64,000 nt of DNA from Acanthosepion lycidas (lineage: Eukaryota > Mollusca > Cephalopoda > Sepiida > Sepiidae): NCBI GenBank assembly GCA_963932145.1, contig OZ010574.1:64179378-64243377 (forward strand), read 5' to 3'. Below the pieces are notes generated by a model. The model was not told the origin of the DNA. It was given only the letters and a program-made list of their open reading frames with translations, and did no database searches. Shown here piece after piece: positions 53,207-63,050 of this stretch. Position 1 is the first letter of the stretch; every line of letters begins with the position of its first letter. The position numbers were made by a program, and so were the translations under genes.

Positions 53207-54497
53207 GCTGATAATTATGTTAAGCAGTTATGATTGACAAATTTGCATCAATGAAAAAAAGGAAGGCATGGTTTAAAGCCTGATCAACAACTTCCTTAGT
53301 TCCTTGCTTCCAACTCTCTTCACACAGAATGAGTGCAATAGCTTATTAAAATACATATTCTACTGGTGCCATTATACTTTTTTATTTTCTTAATGAAAAA
53401 TTTAAAAATTTATTAAAAATATTTGTTTTATTGTGGAGCATTTTATTGATATTGAAATTTTGGGAGAGTTATAACTCTGAGTAAATAATTATACAATAAC
53501 CAACATTTATATATACAAAAATACTTGTAAAAAGGAGAAAACGCAAGATGTGGAAACAACGAAATGAGTATTATTTATTGTCTTGTTGCATTGTGGTGTT
53601 GGGGAAATGAGAGACAGTAATACTGAGTAAAATTGCGAGTTTGGGAGTCAAATGTAGATCAAATATGAATCAGAATCTATCAGAATGATAAGATAAATGT
53701 ATATAGTTGTGTATGTTTTTTTAGAGATGTGTGTAATGAGTATCTAGATAATTTAATTAGAAAATAAAGTGTCTGCAGTTTTCATACCTCAAATTTTTGT
53801 TGAGTGCTAAAAGATAAATGTTATTATTGCCTGAAAAAGAAAAGGAGATGAAATTTTCATTGATGCACATATTAACGACCTGTCTGTGTGAAGTGCTTGT
53901 CCAATAGAATGTCACATGTTTGTGTGTATAGAGGAGAAAAGTGTTGTCAATTCATTGGTTTAGAATGAATGAATTAATAATAAAATTAATAGTTATAATT
54001 ATCTTATTATAATTGATTTTTTAACACTATAATTAACATTTATTTATTTTATGAATATGACAAAATGCTAAAAGATGATTTTCTCTACTTACATAATGGA
54101 AAATTAAAGATTGTTTTTTCATTGTCTGATGTCATGTACATTAAAAGGTTTTGGTTTTATAAAAACTATTATTATAATTTTGTAAATTAATATGTTCATC
54201 TGGTACCATTATACTGTCAAAATTTAAGTACCCTTCAAGTAAAAAATATAAAAAATAAAAGTTTTCTTGTTGAAGTCAGATAATTTATTTTGCATCTAAA
54301 TGGTCTTGACTTATATTTTTACATTAGTCAGTCTACTTAGCACTTTAGTAGAGTATCACTCTTTTAGATAGGAACACATTTTGATTGTCTTGCCAAAGGT
54401 GCCACTGGGGTTGATGGATTTTTTTTTTTTTTCATCAGTTATCAATTATACTTTTTTAAGCACTTAACTTTTCCACTATTGTTTATTTATATAAGTA
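53207..54497. other. No gene recognised
   Basis: AT-rich sequence with many stops and no internal repeat partner noticed. Confidence 0.4.
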
Positions 54498-54710
54498 TAC
54501 AGTAGTACTGACTCTCATGACACTATTATACATTACAAAAACATACAGAGGTACTGATACCCATGGCACTATTGTATATTATACAAGTACACCAAGTACT
54601 GACTCTCATGAAACTATTGCAGATTATATAAGGAAAGAAAAATACTGACTTTCATGGCATGATTGTATCTTAAGCAAGTATACAGAGGCACTGACACTCA
54701 TGGGGGAAGA
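54498..54710. repeat. 46-bp minisatellite, about 4.5 units
   Basis: ACAG.GGTACTGA.NCCATG-type units ('actgactctcatgacactat') recur at 46-bp spacing. The last unit runs into the left arm of the inverted duplication. Confidence 0.75.
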
Positions 54711-55062
54711 AGATTTTACTCTACCATTAACTCAACTGGAGAGGGAAAGTATTGGAAATCCTTGGATTGATTATGAATGACTGATATTGGAAGAAAATAT
54801 GCCAGCAAGTAAGCCCTTAATACTAAGTCTGATCAAGCTGGTGAGGTCAGATTCGTGACTGATGTCCCCAATGACTTTCAGCCAATTGTTAACTGTGACA
54901 AAGGATTACTTGTTAATTTTAATGCCACCAAAACTTTTTTAGCATAATTTTCATACAGTACAAGGCCTGGGAGCCACTCAAGATACAGGGTTATGTTGAT
55001 GGGTAGTTCAGGTTGATAGGAGGGGAAGATAATGGTTAACTCTAGACTTGAACAGGTTGATT
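54660..55062. repeat. Inverted duplication, left arm (empty site)
   Basis: The reverse complement matches 56445-56963 from 'cttgcttaagatacaatca' to the LINE-B 3' block. At about 54818 the arm reads CTTAATACTAAG, the unoccupied version of the site that holds the miniature element in the right arm. Confidence 0.9.
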
Positions 55063-55150
55063 GTAGTGATTTGGCAAACATTTTCTTGGGAGTCTGTTCT
55101 AAAGAGCAGTGGTTTATGGGAAGAAGCTGTTCAATAGAGGGAATGTGGGA
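54945..55150 (-). mobile_element. LINE-B 3' end (minus)
   Basis: 'catacagtacaaggcctggg' and 'agccactcaagatacagggt' mark the reversed 3' UTR. 'ctagacttgaacaggttgat' and 'tgggagtctgttctaaagag' follow. Part of it belongs to the inverted duplication. Confidence 0.72.
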
Positions 55151-55414
55151 GGTTTACTACAATGTACACATTTTCCATTCTCTGTTAAAACACTTCCCAG
55201 ATACTTAAATTATATACACTATTTATATTCAGTCTATTTTTCTCAGCTCTGTTGTTGTTATAATGTTTCAGCCATTGTGCTCTCCAGCCTTCCTTAAGTA
55301 TATATCGATCTGGATAACCTACAGGGAATTCTGAACTGAACCCTCTATACTGGAATAGACTGTTCTTATTCTACTGATCCTGTTTAGTTCTTATTTTAGT
55401 ACTTTAGTACTGCT

Positions 55415-55526
55415 CAGTTATTGCTGAACCATTTTCACTGAGTGCAAATACACACTGCCCAACCCAGGGATTAAACTATGTCACCAAATTCCCTAAACAA
55501 CAGTTTAATCCACTAAGCCATTGTCC
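55415..55526 (-). mobile_element. tRNA-derived SINE head (minus)
   Basis: The minus strand reads 'ACAATGGCTTAGTGGATTAA' (A box) and TAGTTTAATCCCTGG (B box) about 45 bases later. To its left, 'ataatgtttcagccattgtg' (55260) is similar to the UTR-like motif at 43683. Confidence 0.6.
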
Positions 55527-55549
55527 TGCAGGACAATTTGCTGTAGCTT

Positions 55550-55747
55550 TAAACCTAATCTATCTGCTGATTAGAGTTGCAGCTGCTGCTATCATGTTTT
55601 CAGTGCTGCTGCTGCCTATATGATTACTGCTGCAGTTGAAGACTTGCTGTCATTTTTTTTTCACCAGTTTGTAATTTGCATGTTGGACTGTTATGCAATG
55701 AATATGCAATTAAATCTTTTTATATGCTATTTTTGACAGTGCATGAT
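55550..55747 (+). repeat. Dispersed unit, partner of 51290-51560
   Basis: Same flanks as 51290-51560, but with only about one and a half of the 30-bp CTG-rich units. Confidence 0.85.
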
Positions 55748-56060
55748 CAGATTCATATTTCAATTGCCTCAACTTGATTCTTTTTCTGCAAAGAAATTGT
55801 CCAGCATTCACTGCCATATAGGAGAACTGATATTACATAACAGTTCAGCACTTGTTTCTTTGTTTCTAATGAACTTGTCCTGTTTCTTAATACTTTGCTT
55901 AGCTTTGGGAAAGCAACTTTTGCTATCCCAATGCGCCTTCTGATTTTGGTGTCACATTTTCCATCCTCTGTTAAAACAGTTTTTAGATATTGTATTTCAT
56001 AGTTCACATCTTGGGCTGTTCCTTCTGTTGACGTCTTAATCTGTGAGGAGACTATCTAAC
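55748..56060 (-). pseudogene. LINE-C (RTE-like) C-terminal fragment (minus)
   Basis: The 84-residue frame (56007-55753) reads 'EIQYLKTVLTEDGKCDTKIR', RRIGIAKVAFPKLSKVLRN, 'RTSSLETKKQVLNCYVI' and 'VLLYGSECWTISLQ'. These are the ordered RTE blocks ('YLG..IT.DGKC..EI..RI..A...F..L'). It is the best-preserved piece of LINE-C in the window. Confidence 0.8.
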
Positions 56061-56380
56061 GTTCACTGCCAGAGAGGAGTGGGCTGATATTACATAACCC
56101 TTCAGTACTTCTAATAAATATTTCCCATTTCATTCATATAAATTTATGATAGATTAAAATCTTTTGGGATTTCTACTGATTTCACAAGTGTTGACGGAAA
56201 ATCTGATACAAATTATTGCCATTATTCTATGAATAATTCATGGTATATTGTAAAAATATTTGTACTTATATATTTTTGCTAATTGTATATTTGTAGGAAA
56301 ATTGTCAGTGAGAGGTGACAGAAATGTATAATCTGATCATGATAAAAATAAATCTCGGGATATCTACTCAGTTAAGTATG

Positions 56381-56620
56381 AAAATTATGCTAAAAAATAG
56401 TTTTGGTGGCATTAAAATTAACAAGTAATCCTTTGTCACTAATTACTACAATCTTAACCTGTTCAAGTCTAAAGTTAACCATTATCTTCCCCTCCTATCA
56501 ACCTGAACTACCCATCAACATAACCCTGTATCTTGAGTGGCTCCCAGGCCTTGTACTGTATGAAAATTATGCTAAAAAAGTTTTGGTGGCATTAAAATTA
56601 ACAAGTAATCCTTTGTCACA
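56381..56620 (+). repeat. LINE-B 3' end framed by a direct repeat of about 57 bp
   Basis: 'gttttggtggcattaaaatt' with 'aacaagtaatcctttgtcac' occurs at 56401-56438 and again at 56580-56619. Both are preceded by GAAAATTATGCTAAAAAA. Between them lies the LINE-B end (CAATCTTAACCTGTTCAAG to 'ccaggccttgtactgtatg'). The left arm at 54.9 kb has only one flanking copy. Confidence 0.8.
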
Positions 56621-56963
56621 GTTAACAATTGGCTGAAAGTCATCGGGGACATAAGTCACGATTCTGACCTCACCAGCTTGATCAAACTTAGTATTAGGTT
56701 GGTACAAAAATAATGACGTAATAATGTCGTTTTTTGACGTTAAAAAATACGTCAGAAAACGACATTATTACGTCATTATTTTTGCACCAACCTAATATTA
56801 AGGGCTTGCTTGCTGGCATATTTTCTTCCAATATCAGTCATTCATAATCAATCCAAGGATTTCCAATACTTTCCCTCCCCAGTTGAGTTAATGGTAGAGT
56901 AAAATCTTCTTCCCCCCCATGAGTGTCAGTGTCTCTGTATACTTGCTTAAGATACAATCAGTG
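56445..56963. repeat. Inverted duplication, right arm (filled site)
   Basis: Reverse complement of 54660-55062. The extra length is accounted for by the 102-bp miniature element plus its duplicated TA. Confidence 0.9.
56694..56795. mobile_element. Mariner-type miniature element, 102-bp class, with an empty-site partner
   Basis: Tips TTAGGTTGGTACAAAAAT / GCACCAACCTAA, TA on both sides (56692-56693 and 56796-56797). It shares its longer stem (AATGACGTAATAATGTCG) with the copy at 394. Confidence 0.93.
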
Positions 56964-56969
56964 TGAGTT

Positions 56970-57530
56970 CCATGATTCACATTTTTAAAAAAATTGCCAT
57001 CTTTCTTTTAAGTGAAGAAAAGTAGTTTTTATACTTGGGCCTTGACATTAAAAAGAAAAAGAGACCTGGTAAAAAAATGTCTTTTTTTGAAGAAAGCAAG
57101 AAATCATAAAAAGAATATTTGAATGAATCTGGCTGATAGAAGATATTTTACAATGCTTGCATGAAATACCTTTTTTCTTTTGTCAATGTTGTTTATGCAA
57201 ATCCCAAACAAAAATAACACAAATAGCTTGTTTTAAAAAAAAAACAAAACAAGAATTAGCTGTAGGCTTATTAACTCATCACATCTGTTGAACTTCTTAC
57301 TGATCTGAAGTTTTTGACATGAATTCAAGTATTATTAAAATCTCTTTCTACTGCAGACTGATTCACAAAGGATTGTCTTCTTTTTTTCAATAATTTTTTG
57401 AGCTTGTATAAATAGTTGCTTACAGGATTTTCTATTTGAATTACTCGGTCTTGAGAAAAGTAAAGGTACATAAATCCATCTATGGATTTTTTTATGCCTT
57501 ATCAATATTTTGCAGGTTAAAGCTAGAAAG
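56970..57530. other. No gene recognised
   Basis: AT-rich. A small open segment (57426-57465) between a CAG and a weak donor was considered and rejected on phase. Confidence 0.35.
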
Positions 57531-57535
57531 TATTT

Positions 57536-57625
57536 TTATATTATTTTTTAAGCAAGTTCACCTAAAGCAAGGTAGTAAAGCCACTGAGACACAAGGGATT
57601 ACTGGATGTGGAAGAATTGGAAAAC
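57536..57625 (-). mobile_element. LINE-A 3' UTR fragment (minus)
   Basis: 'cacctaaagcaaggtagtaa', 'agccactgagacacaaggga' is the reversed LINE-A end. A second, longer copy follows at 57710. Confidence 0.6.
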
Positions 57626-57709
57626 AGGAATATAAATTCATTTGTTGATTTTTTTTTATTGCTGATCAACATTTGGCAGGTTATTTAAAGCCACAATATA
57701 TTTATATAT

Positions 57710-58165
57710 ATATGTTTTTTAATTGAGTTTCCTCCAAGCAAGGCACTAAAGCCAGTGAGACACAAGAGGTTACAGGGCATGGAAGAATTAGAAAACAGAA
57801 ACATTATTAAGAAGAGGGAAGTGTAATCAGGAGAATAGCAGACAGCAACTGATATTGCACTTAAATATTTGAACATTAAATTTGACTGGAGAGCATGGAG
57901 TTGGAAGAGAGTTCCACAAGCAAGAAGTGCAATAAAAGAAACTTTTAGCATAGAACTTGTGGTTATTTCTAGCCAACTCAATTGTAAATTGATGAGACCT
58001 TGTCACTATAAATCTAGGTAACTCAGCAAAGAACTCATCCAAACAATTTCCATGAAAGTATTTATAGAAAAGGCACAGGGAGGCAACTTTAAGTGAGTGA
58101 GAAAGTGACTGAAGCTGAGAAGGCAGATCAGGTTTAATAATATTGCTGATTCTTCTTTAGGCATT
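57710..58165 (-). mobile_element. LINE-A 3' portion (minus)
   Basis: The reversed 3' UTR ('tcctccaagcaaggcactaa') is followed by frames encoding 'LWNSLPTPCSPVKFNVQIFK' and CNISCCLLFS (58042-57830), the LINE-A C-terminal block. Coding continuity is lost. Confidence 0.78.
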
Positions 58166-58255
58166 TCTTAGATAATAATGTTTTAGTGATACAAGGCTTA
58201 CTAAATAACCTATACCTGGGGGAAGAAGAGATGGATTCATGCCTAATCAGAATTT
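58165..58255 (-). mobile_element. SINE 3' tail fragment (minus)
   Basis: The minus strand reads 'catgaatccatctcttcttc' and 'ctaaaacattattatctaag', matching the body and tail of the 5S/tRNA SINE at 58500-58795. It directly abuts LINE-A. Confidence 0.6.
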
Positions 58256-58499
58256 GATAAACAAACAAGAAATTATAATGTGGATATAAAGTGGGGGATT
58301 TATTCTATATTGCAATCAATATATAAACTGATCACTTAATTTGTGCCTATGATAGTTTCTATACATTTATATTACAGAGAATGTAAATGAATTTAAATGA
58401 CATGCCTGTGTAGCTAATCAGTATTTCATTAAATGACTGATTTATTTTCTACAGTCTATCAAAACTTTGCAGGTTAAGCAAGAAAATATTTTTATATTG

Positions 58500-58795
58500 T
58501 AAGAATTTGAGGTGGAGAGAGATAATGATTTAATGACACAAGTTTTACTAATTAACCTAAAGCTGTGGGTGAGAAGCAGTGGATTCATACCTTTCCCAAG
58601 AGTATATAACAAACCCAACTTAAATTAGAGGTTGGCTCTCCAATTTCCTATTTTAAGCTGTTATCCATTGCACCACCCACACATCCAAGCTTACGGCACC
58701 TGGTTTTCTCAAGCAGTCACTCATCTAGGAACTGAACAGACTGGATGTTATTTAACGTTGGTGACTGTATGAGGTTCAATGTTGACTTGTGTCTA
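58500..58795 (-). mobile_element. Composite 5S/tRNA SINE (minus)
   Basis: Minus-strand order: a 5S-like part ('acagtcaccaacgttaaata', 'ctagatgagtgactgcttga', 'aggtgccgtaagctt'), then a tRNA-like part ('gtgggtggtgcaatggataa', 'agccaacctctaatttaag'), the body ('gtatgaatccactgcttctc'), and the tail 'taggttaattagtaaaactt' with GTGTCATTAAATCATTATC. It aligns along its whole length with 52531-52832. Confidence 0.78.
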
Positions 58796-59112
58796 TTAGT
58801 TTATAATAACCAATTCTTTAATTGATTTGAACACAAAACAGCGATGCACAATCATTTATTGTATTTGATATTTTAGATATATTCTTTATGCTGATAGAAT
58901 AATTAACCTATTCAACTTTTTGTTAGCCCAACACTCAGAGACTAATTACTGAAATATGGTAAACTCATAAGTTCCTCTAATTGAATACATGATTGTTATG
59001 GGAGAATTGACAAATTCATCAGCAAATGTTGAACATCATTTATTGCATAAAATTATGAACCAACCTTTCAGAGGACTGCTATTTCCAGTACTATAACATT
59101 TATTTATAAAAT

Positions 59113-59886
59113 ACTAGCAGCATGGACCGGCGTTGCCCGTGCTTGATTCAAAAATCATACAACTCATACAGCAATCGCTATCACTTGACTTGAAATATTT
59201 TTGCCCTTCCTCGCCTTTAAAGGAGTGCCCTTTGCCGTGCTGATGTTGCTACATGCCTTACTTCTTGCCTATCTCACACTACAAATTTTTTCTAAGCTCT
59301 ATACTAAACATTAAATCTGTTATGAAAAAAGAACTAAACAAAATGAACACAAAACGATCAGCTTTAAAAAAGGACTCGTAACTGGAAAAACCGAATGAAA
59401 AAAGAATATTAACAACAAATACTTTTCACACCCAGCCCAGTTCTGCGGAATCAGAATCAACGTTGAGTTTAAGCCAGCGAATGAGCCAATTGGAATAAAG
59501 TGCCATGCAGATTTCAATATTTCCCACTTGTGACGAATGCAGCTATCAATTTTTTTTGCATGGTAGTTAACATTAGTGTCAGTCAGCTGTTGGCTCTCAC
59601 ACTGACCAACAGAATGTTCCTGCCTATTCATGGCAGGCAGCTATTTGTTCTCACTCTGGCCAGTACAAAATGGCTGCAAACTACATGAAAACTGCCATAG
59701 AAGCATGAAAAAATTGATTATTTCCAGTATCGATGGGAGTTGGGAAATGCAATGTCAGTCTTGGCCTTCTCGGTAACTTGGAGCATGTGCATGTAAATTT
59801 TGGTGCAAATACGTCAAAAATTGCAGCCATGCATTTGTTACACACACACAGACACACACACATCCTGCCTTTTATAGATAGAGATA
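59113..59886 (+). mobile_element. 770-bp dispersed element, copy 2 (partner 14124-14893)
   Basis: Starts ACTAGCAGCATGGACCGGCG and ends CCTGCCTTTTATAGATAGAG, with CA-rich sequence before the end. It is highly similar to copy 1 throughout. The minus-strand open frame here is 103 codons; its middle part is shared with copy 1. Confidence 0.82.
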
Positions 59887-59889
59887 ATA

Positions 59890-60155
59890 ATTTACGTTCC
59901 ATTTTTATTTTATAAAAGCCAATATAACTTGGGACCGAATGGACCTTATTGTAGGAGTGTTATTTTTATTACTAAATATTATTTATTTATAAAATATCAT
60001 TAATTATCTTCCATTTTTGTTTTTTAATATCCAGTATTACTTGGAATCTAATCGACCTTATCATAGTACTGTTATTTTTATTACTAAATAATATTTATTT
60101 ATAAAATATTATTTATTTATAAAAAAACAGTTTTCTTTTATAATAGCCAATATTA
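59890..60155. repeat. Tandem repeat, period about 109 bp, 2.3 copies
   Basis: GTTATTTTTATTACTAAATA starts at 59959 and again at 60068. Flanking blocks 'ttccatttttattttataa' / 'ttccatttttgttttttaa' keep the offset. Confidence 0.8.
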
Positions 60156-60325
60156 TTTTCATTATGCATAAAATAAATATTTTTTAAAAGAACATAAACC
60201 TCTATACATTTTCAATAAAATTTAAGTTCACTGCCTAAAAAAGCTTAGAAACGTCTTGGACTATATGATATGATAGTGATATAAGCAAAATATTAGTTAT
60301 ATCAATAGGTCGTATTCATTTTCAG

Positions 60326-60443
60326 AGTTAATGTAGATTTGCCAAATGAAAAATTCCCCCATTATCCAGTGGTTTCAATGGAAATGTACAATCCCAAATA
60401 TTTTTATTCTCTAACAGAAACACTGAAGCACACTATCAAAAAG
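60326..60443 (+). CDS. Candidate internal exon, host gene of unknown function
   Basis: A 118-bp segment between CGTATTCATTTTCAG and a consensus donor (AAG|GTAAGTA). Only one frame is open; the other two stop within four codons. It starts with one base of a split codon, then encodes 39 residues, including VNVDLPNEKFPHYPVVSMEM and YNPKYFYSLTETLKHTIKK, and ends on a codon boundary. The composition is clearly protein-like, with many aromatic residues and prolines. The next candidate exon (61953) starts on a codon boundary behind a strong acceptor, so phases agree. The intron between them holds a minus-strand LINE-B. I do not recognise the protein. The preceding exon, which must end with two spare bases, was not found. 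Confidence 0.6.
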
Positions 60444-60849
60444 GTAAGTATTACATACATCTTATATACCTCAATATATGATTGGTATGAGAGTTGGCAA
60501 TTTTAAATGCAATTTGAAAGGCCCTAAGGTATTTATTGTATTAGGTTGTGAACCATCCCTTCCATATTACAGATGATAAAAAAAGAAAGTAAATGAGGCT
60601 CTGATAAAATTATATCTCAAGATGCTGAATACAGAGGCGAGAAAATTGATTTGTCTCAATCAAAAGAATCTAGCAGCAGTAGAAAAAAAAAAAACTGTCT
60701 CACGCCCCAAAGAGAGAAGATTAATTATTCCTTGAAACATTTCTTATAAAGAAAAGATTGTGGAAATGCTTTATAATATCAGTCTGTCGATATTGACAGT
60801 TTCCTTGCAGATGAAGAGGAGATTTGAGGCAAAATGTTTTCTTTTTTTT

Positions 60850-61880
60850 ACCTTGTACAAGGCCTGTGTGCCACTCAAGGTAGAAAGTTTACATTAAGGA
60901 GTAGTTTATATGTTGGGCCTCGTGCCATAATTGTATTTCTTAATGCAATAAATACTGAGTAGTTTATATGTTAAGGAGGGGAAGATAATTTAACTCTAGA
61001 CTTGAACAGATTAAGTTTGTAGTGATTGGGGAAACATTCTTTTGGTAGCCTTTTCCACAGAGCAGCAGTTCACAGGAAGAAGCTGTTCTTGTGGAAACTT
61101 GCTTCTCACCAATGGAATACGGAAGAAATATGTGTTGTTTGCTATAATGTAAGTGGCATGGCATGTCCTAACCATGAAGGTTAGACCTGGCAGAACCAAA
61201 GAATGTAGTTTGTCCAAGCACTTTCCATGGAAGAGGTGATAGAGCAGTGAGAGGTTCACCACATGCTGTCTGTGAGAGAGAGAGGGTGGAAAATAATTTG
61301 TCTCCTACAAGGGTGCAGAGATGTTTTTGAACTCTATCAAGACTGGAAAGTGAAGATTGAGCAGCTCCTGCCCAAATATGACAACAGTACACCATTTTAG
61401 GCTTGATCTGGCTCTTATAGTGGGAAGGAATAGCATAAGGAGTCAGGTACTTACTGGAGTGGTACAGGGAGCTGATCATTTTACTTATATCTTTAGCAAT
61501 GAATCATACGTACAAATTCTACTTGAGATCAGGTGTGAGTTCCCATTGCCTCTTCAAGGGGATATCCGTTCATCTTGACCAGTGGTACTTCGGGGTCTGA
61601 TTGCCATTAATGAAATGTAACTAGCTTGGTTTTTGAGGCATTGAATGCAACCAGCCAGTTTTTTCACTACTTGATCAGAAGATGAAAAGAGAGGACAGCT
61701 GCCAATCTCTGATCATCAAGAATTTTAGAGGTGCACCTATATGCCATTGTATCATCAGCATATGTGTGAGAAGTGACCCCTGGGGAACGTCTGTGCTGAT
61801 TGTCTGGGCCTTGGAGGACTGGCTGTTAATAACTACCTTCTGGAGTCTACCTGTTAGGAAGGATTTATAATTGAGAATTT
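60850..61880 (-). mobile_element. LINE-B copy (minus), about 1 kb, in the putative intron
   Basis: It begins with the reversed 3' UTR ('accttgtacaaggcctgtgt', 'gccactcaaggtagaaagtt'). Minus-strand frames then give 'VLPGLTFMVRTCHATYI', KVLGQTTFFGS-type shifts, and 'MISSLYHSSKYLTPYAIP' with 'KPKMVYCCHIWAGAAQSSLS' (61479-61360), the post-catalytic LINE-B blocks. The upstream part is increasingly decayed and ends near 61880. Confidence 0.8.
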
Positions 61881-61952
61881 TTTTGATGATAAGGTTAGCT
61901 AGTTGTTTTAAATTTTTGTTATTGATAATTAATTTAAATTTTTTTTGTTCAG

Positions 61953-62171
61953 GTCGACTGGGGTAGTGTATTTCTTGATGATATGTCTAAGTTAAAATTC
62001 ATTTTGTTCATAGTTGACATGTATTTGGCTTTTGTAGGAGATATTTATGATACTGTTTTGTCTGTATGTTCAGTATCTTTATTAGTTACTTTGAAAAAAA
62101 ATACTCTAACATTATTTACAAGTTCAAATGCCCATAAAGGAACTGTTTTCTGGATCAAACCAGACTCATAA
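61953..62171 (+). CDS. Candidate terminal exon paired with 60326-60443; hydrophobic, unknown function
   Basis: It sits behind a strong acceptor (TTTAAATTTTTTTTGTTCAG). The frame opens at the first base (VDWGSVFLDD...) and runs 72 codons to a TAA at 62169-62171. The phase (0) matches the donor at 60443 exactly. Residues 13-47 of the exon product are strongly hydrophobic (KLKFILFIVDMYLAFVG, then YDTVLSVCSVSLLVTL), which could be one or two membrane segments. They are followed by a polar tail with KKNTLTLFTSSNAHKG. Family not recognised. A short Cys/His block of likely transposon origin lies just after the stop. Confidence 0.5.
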   Translation, partial: VDWGSVFLDDMSKLKFILFIVDMYLAFVGDIYDTVLSVCSVSLLVTLKKNTLTLFTSSNAHKGTVFWIKPDS

Positions 62172-62202
62172 ATAATTACATCGGTCACACTACTATATAC
62201 CT

Positions 62203-62320
62203 AACAAATTTCATCTGTCAGTGTGGCTTTGTTGCCCACAGCAAGGCTGGGCAAGTATCGCACTTAAGAAGGCACAAATGTCTTTCCTTTACCCCATTTT
62301 CTCTACAATAGCCCCAACCG
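62203..62320 (+). pseudogene. Short Cys/His block, probable retrotransposon C-terminus relic
   Basis: One frame reads CQCGFVAHSKAGQVSHLRRH, a C2H2-like spacing (C-x-C...H-x3-H). Similar 'C..CG....SKAGL.SH.R.H' blocks end some RTE-like retrotransposon proteins in molluscs (recollection, not checked). No longer open. Confidence 0.35.
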
Positions 62321-62395
62321 GCATGGATAAGGCGTAAAAAGAAAGGCACCATCCACTGGTGACCCTCATTTATCATTTATGATAAGAGTTCACCC

Positions 62396-62401
62396 TATAT
62401 A

Positions 62402-62476
<75 letters not shown>
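62396..62476. repeat. Compound (TA)n(TG)n microsatellite
   Basis: TA units then about 20 TG units. Confidence 0.97.
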
Positions 62477-62478
<2 letters not shown>

Positions 62479-62639
62479 ATAATAAATACCTTCTTTTTCC
62501 TCACCTGTAGCACAACTGTGAGTTTCATGTACATTGCACCTGTCAGATGCTGATTGAAAATATATATATATATATTGGATGGCTTCTGGTTTTTCGAGCA
62601 CATAACTGAATAACTAATCCCTGTTACAGATGCCAGCTC

Positions 62640-63050
62640 AGACCCATTTGTGCTTCTCCAATGCCCACAGAGTCTACTTGTGATTTATACTGCAACTATG
62701 CTGAGTAGACCTTACGTACATTGTGGGCAAAAAAGCACATAATCTGACATGATCAACAGTTTGAAAACTGCAAGTGCATTCCAAACCTTGTTCTCAATGA
62801 CTTTTAACTGTACAAACATCAACAGCTTCCAAACAGTTCTGTCTACCCAGTTTCACTCCCAATGTTTGTGTATTTTGGGGTATTGTGGTTTTCTGGTATT
62901 TTCCAAAGATGCTACATGTTGGAATCACCTCCCCAAACTGATAAGAAGCCACCTCCCTTTCAAATCAACCATGGTGAAAATCAAACCCAGATCTCCTGGT
63001 TGGAAAGCAAACATTCTAATTACTCCATCACATCTACAGACTGAGTTTTA
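62640..63050. repeat. Dispersed repeat (partner 39590-39890) continuing into a minus-strand tRNA-like SINE head
   Basis: 62690-62930 matches 39590-39890. Read on the minus strand, 63035-62975 gives 'GTGATGGAGTAATTAGAATG' (A-box-like) and GGGTTTGATTTTC (B-box-like), so the whole may be one SINE-headed unit of about 400 bp oriented minus. Confidence 0.6.

Noticed and set aside
57426..57465. Possible 40-bp exon (DFLFELLGLEKSK-type frame) before the exon at 60326
   Set aside because: The donor is weak and no open frame leaves the two spare bases that the 60326 exon requires.
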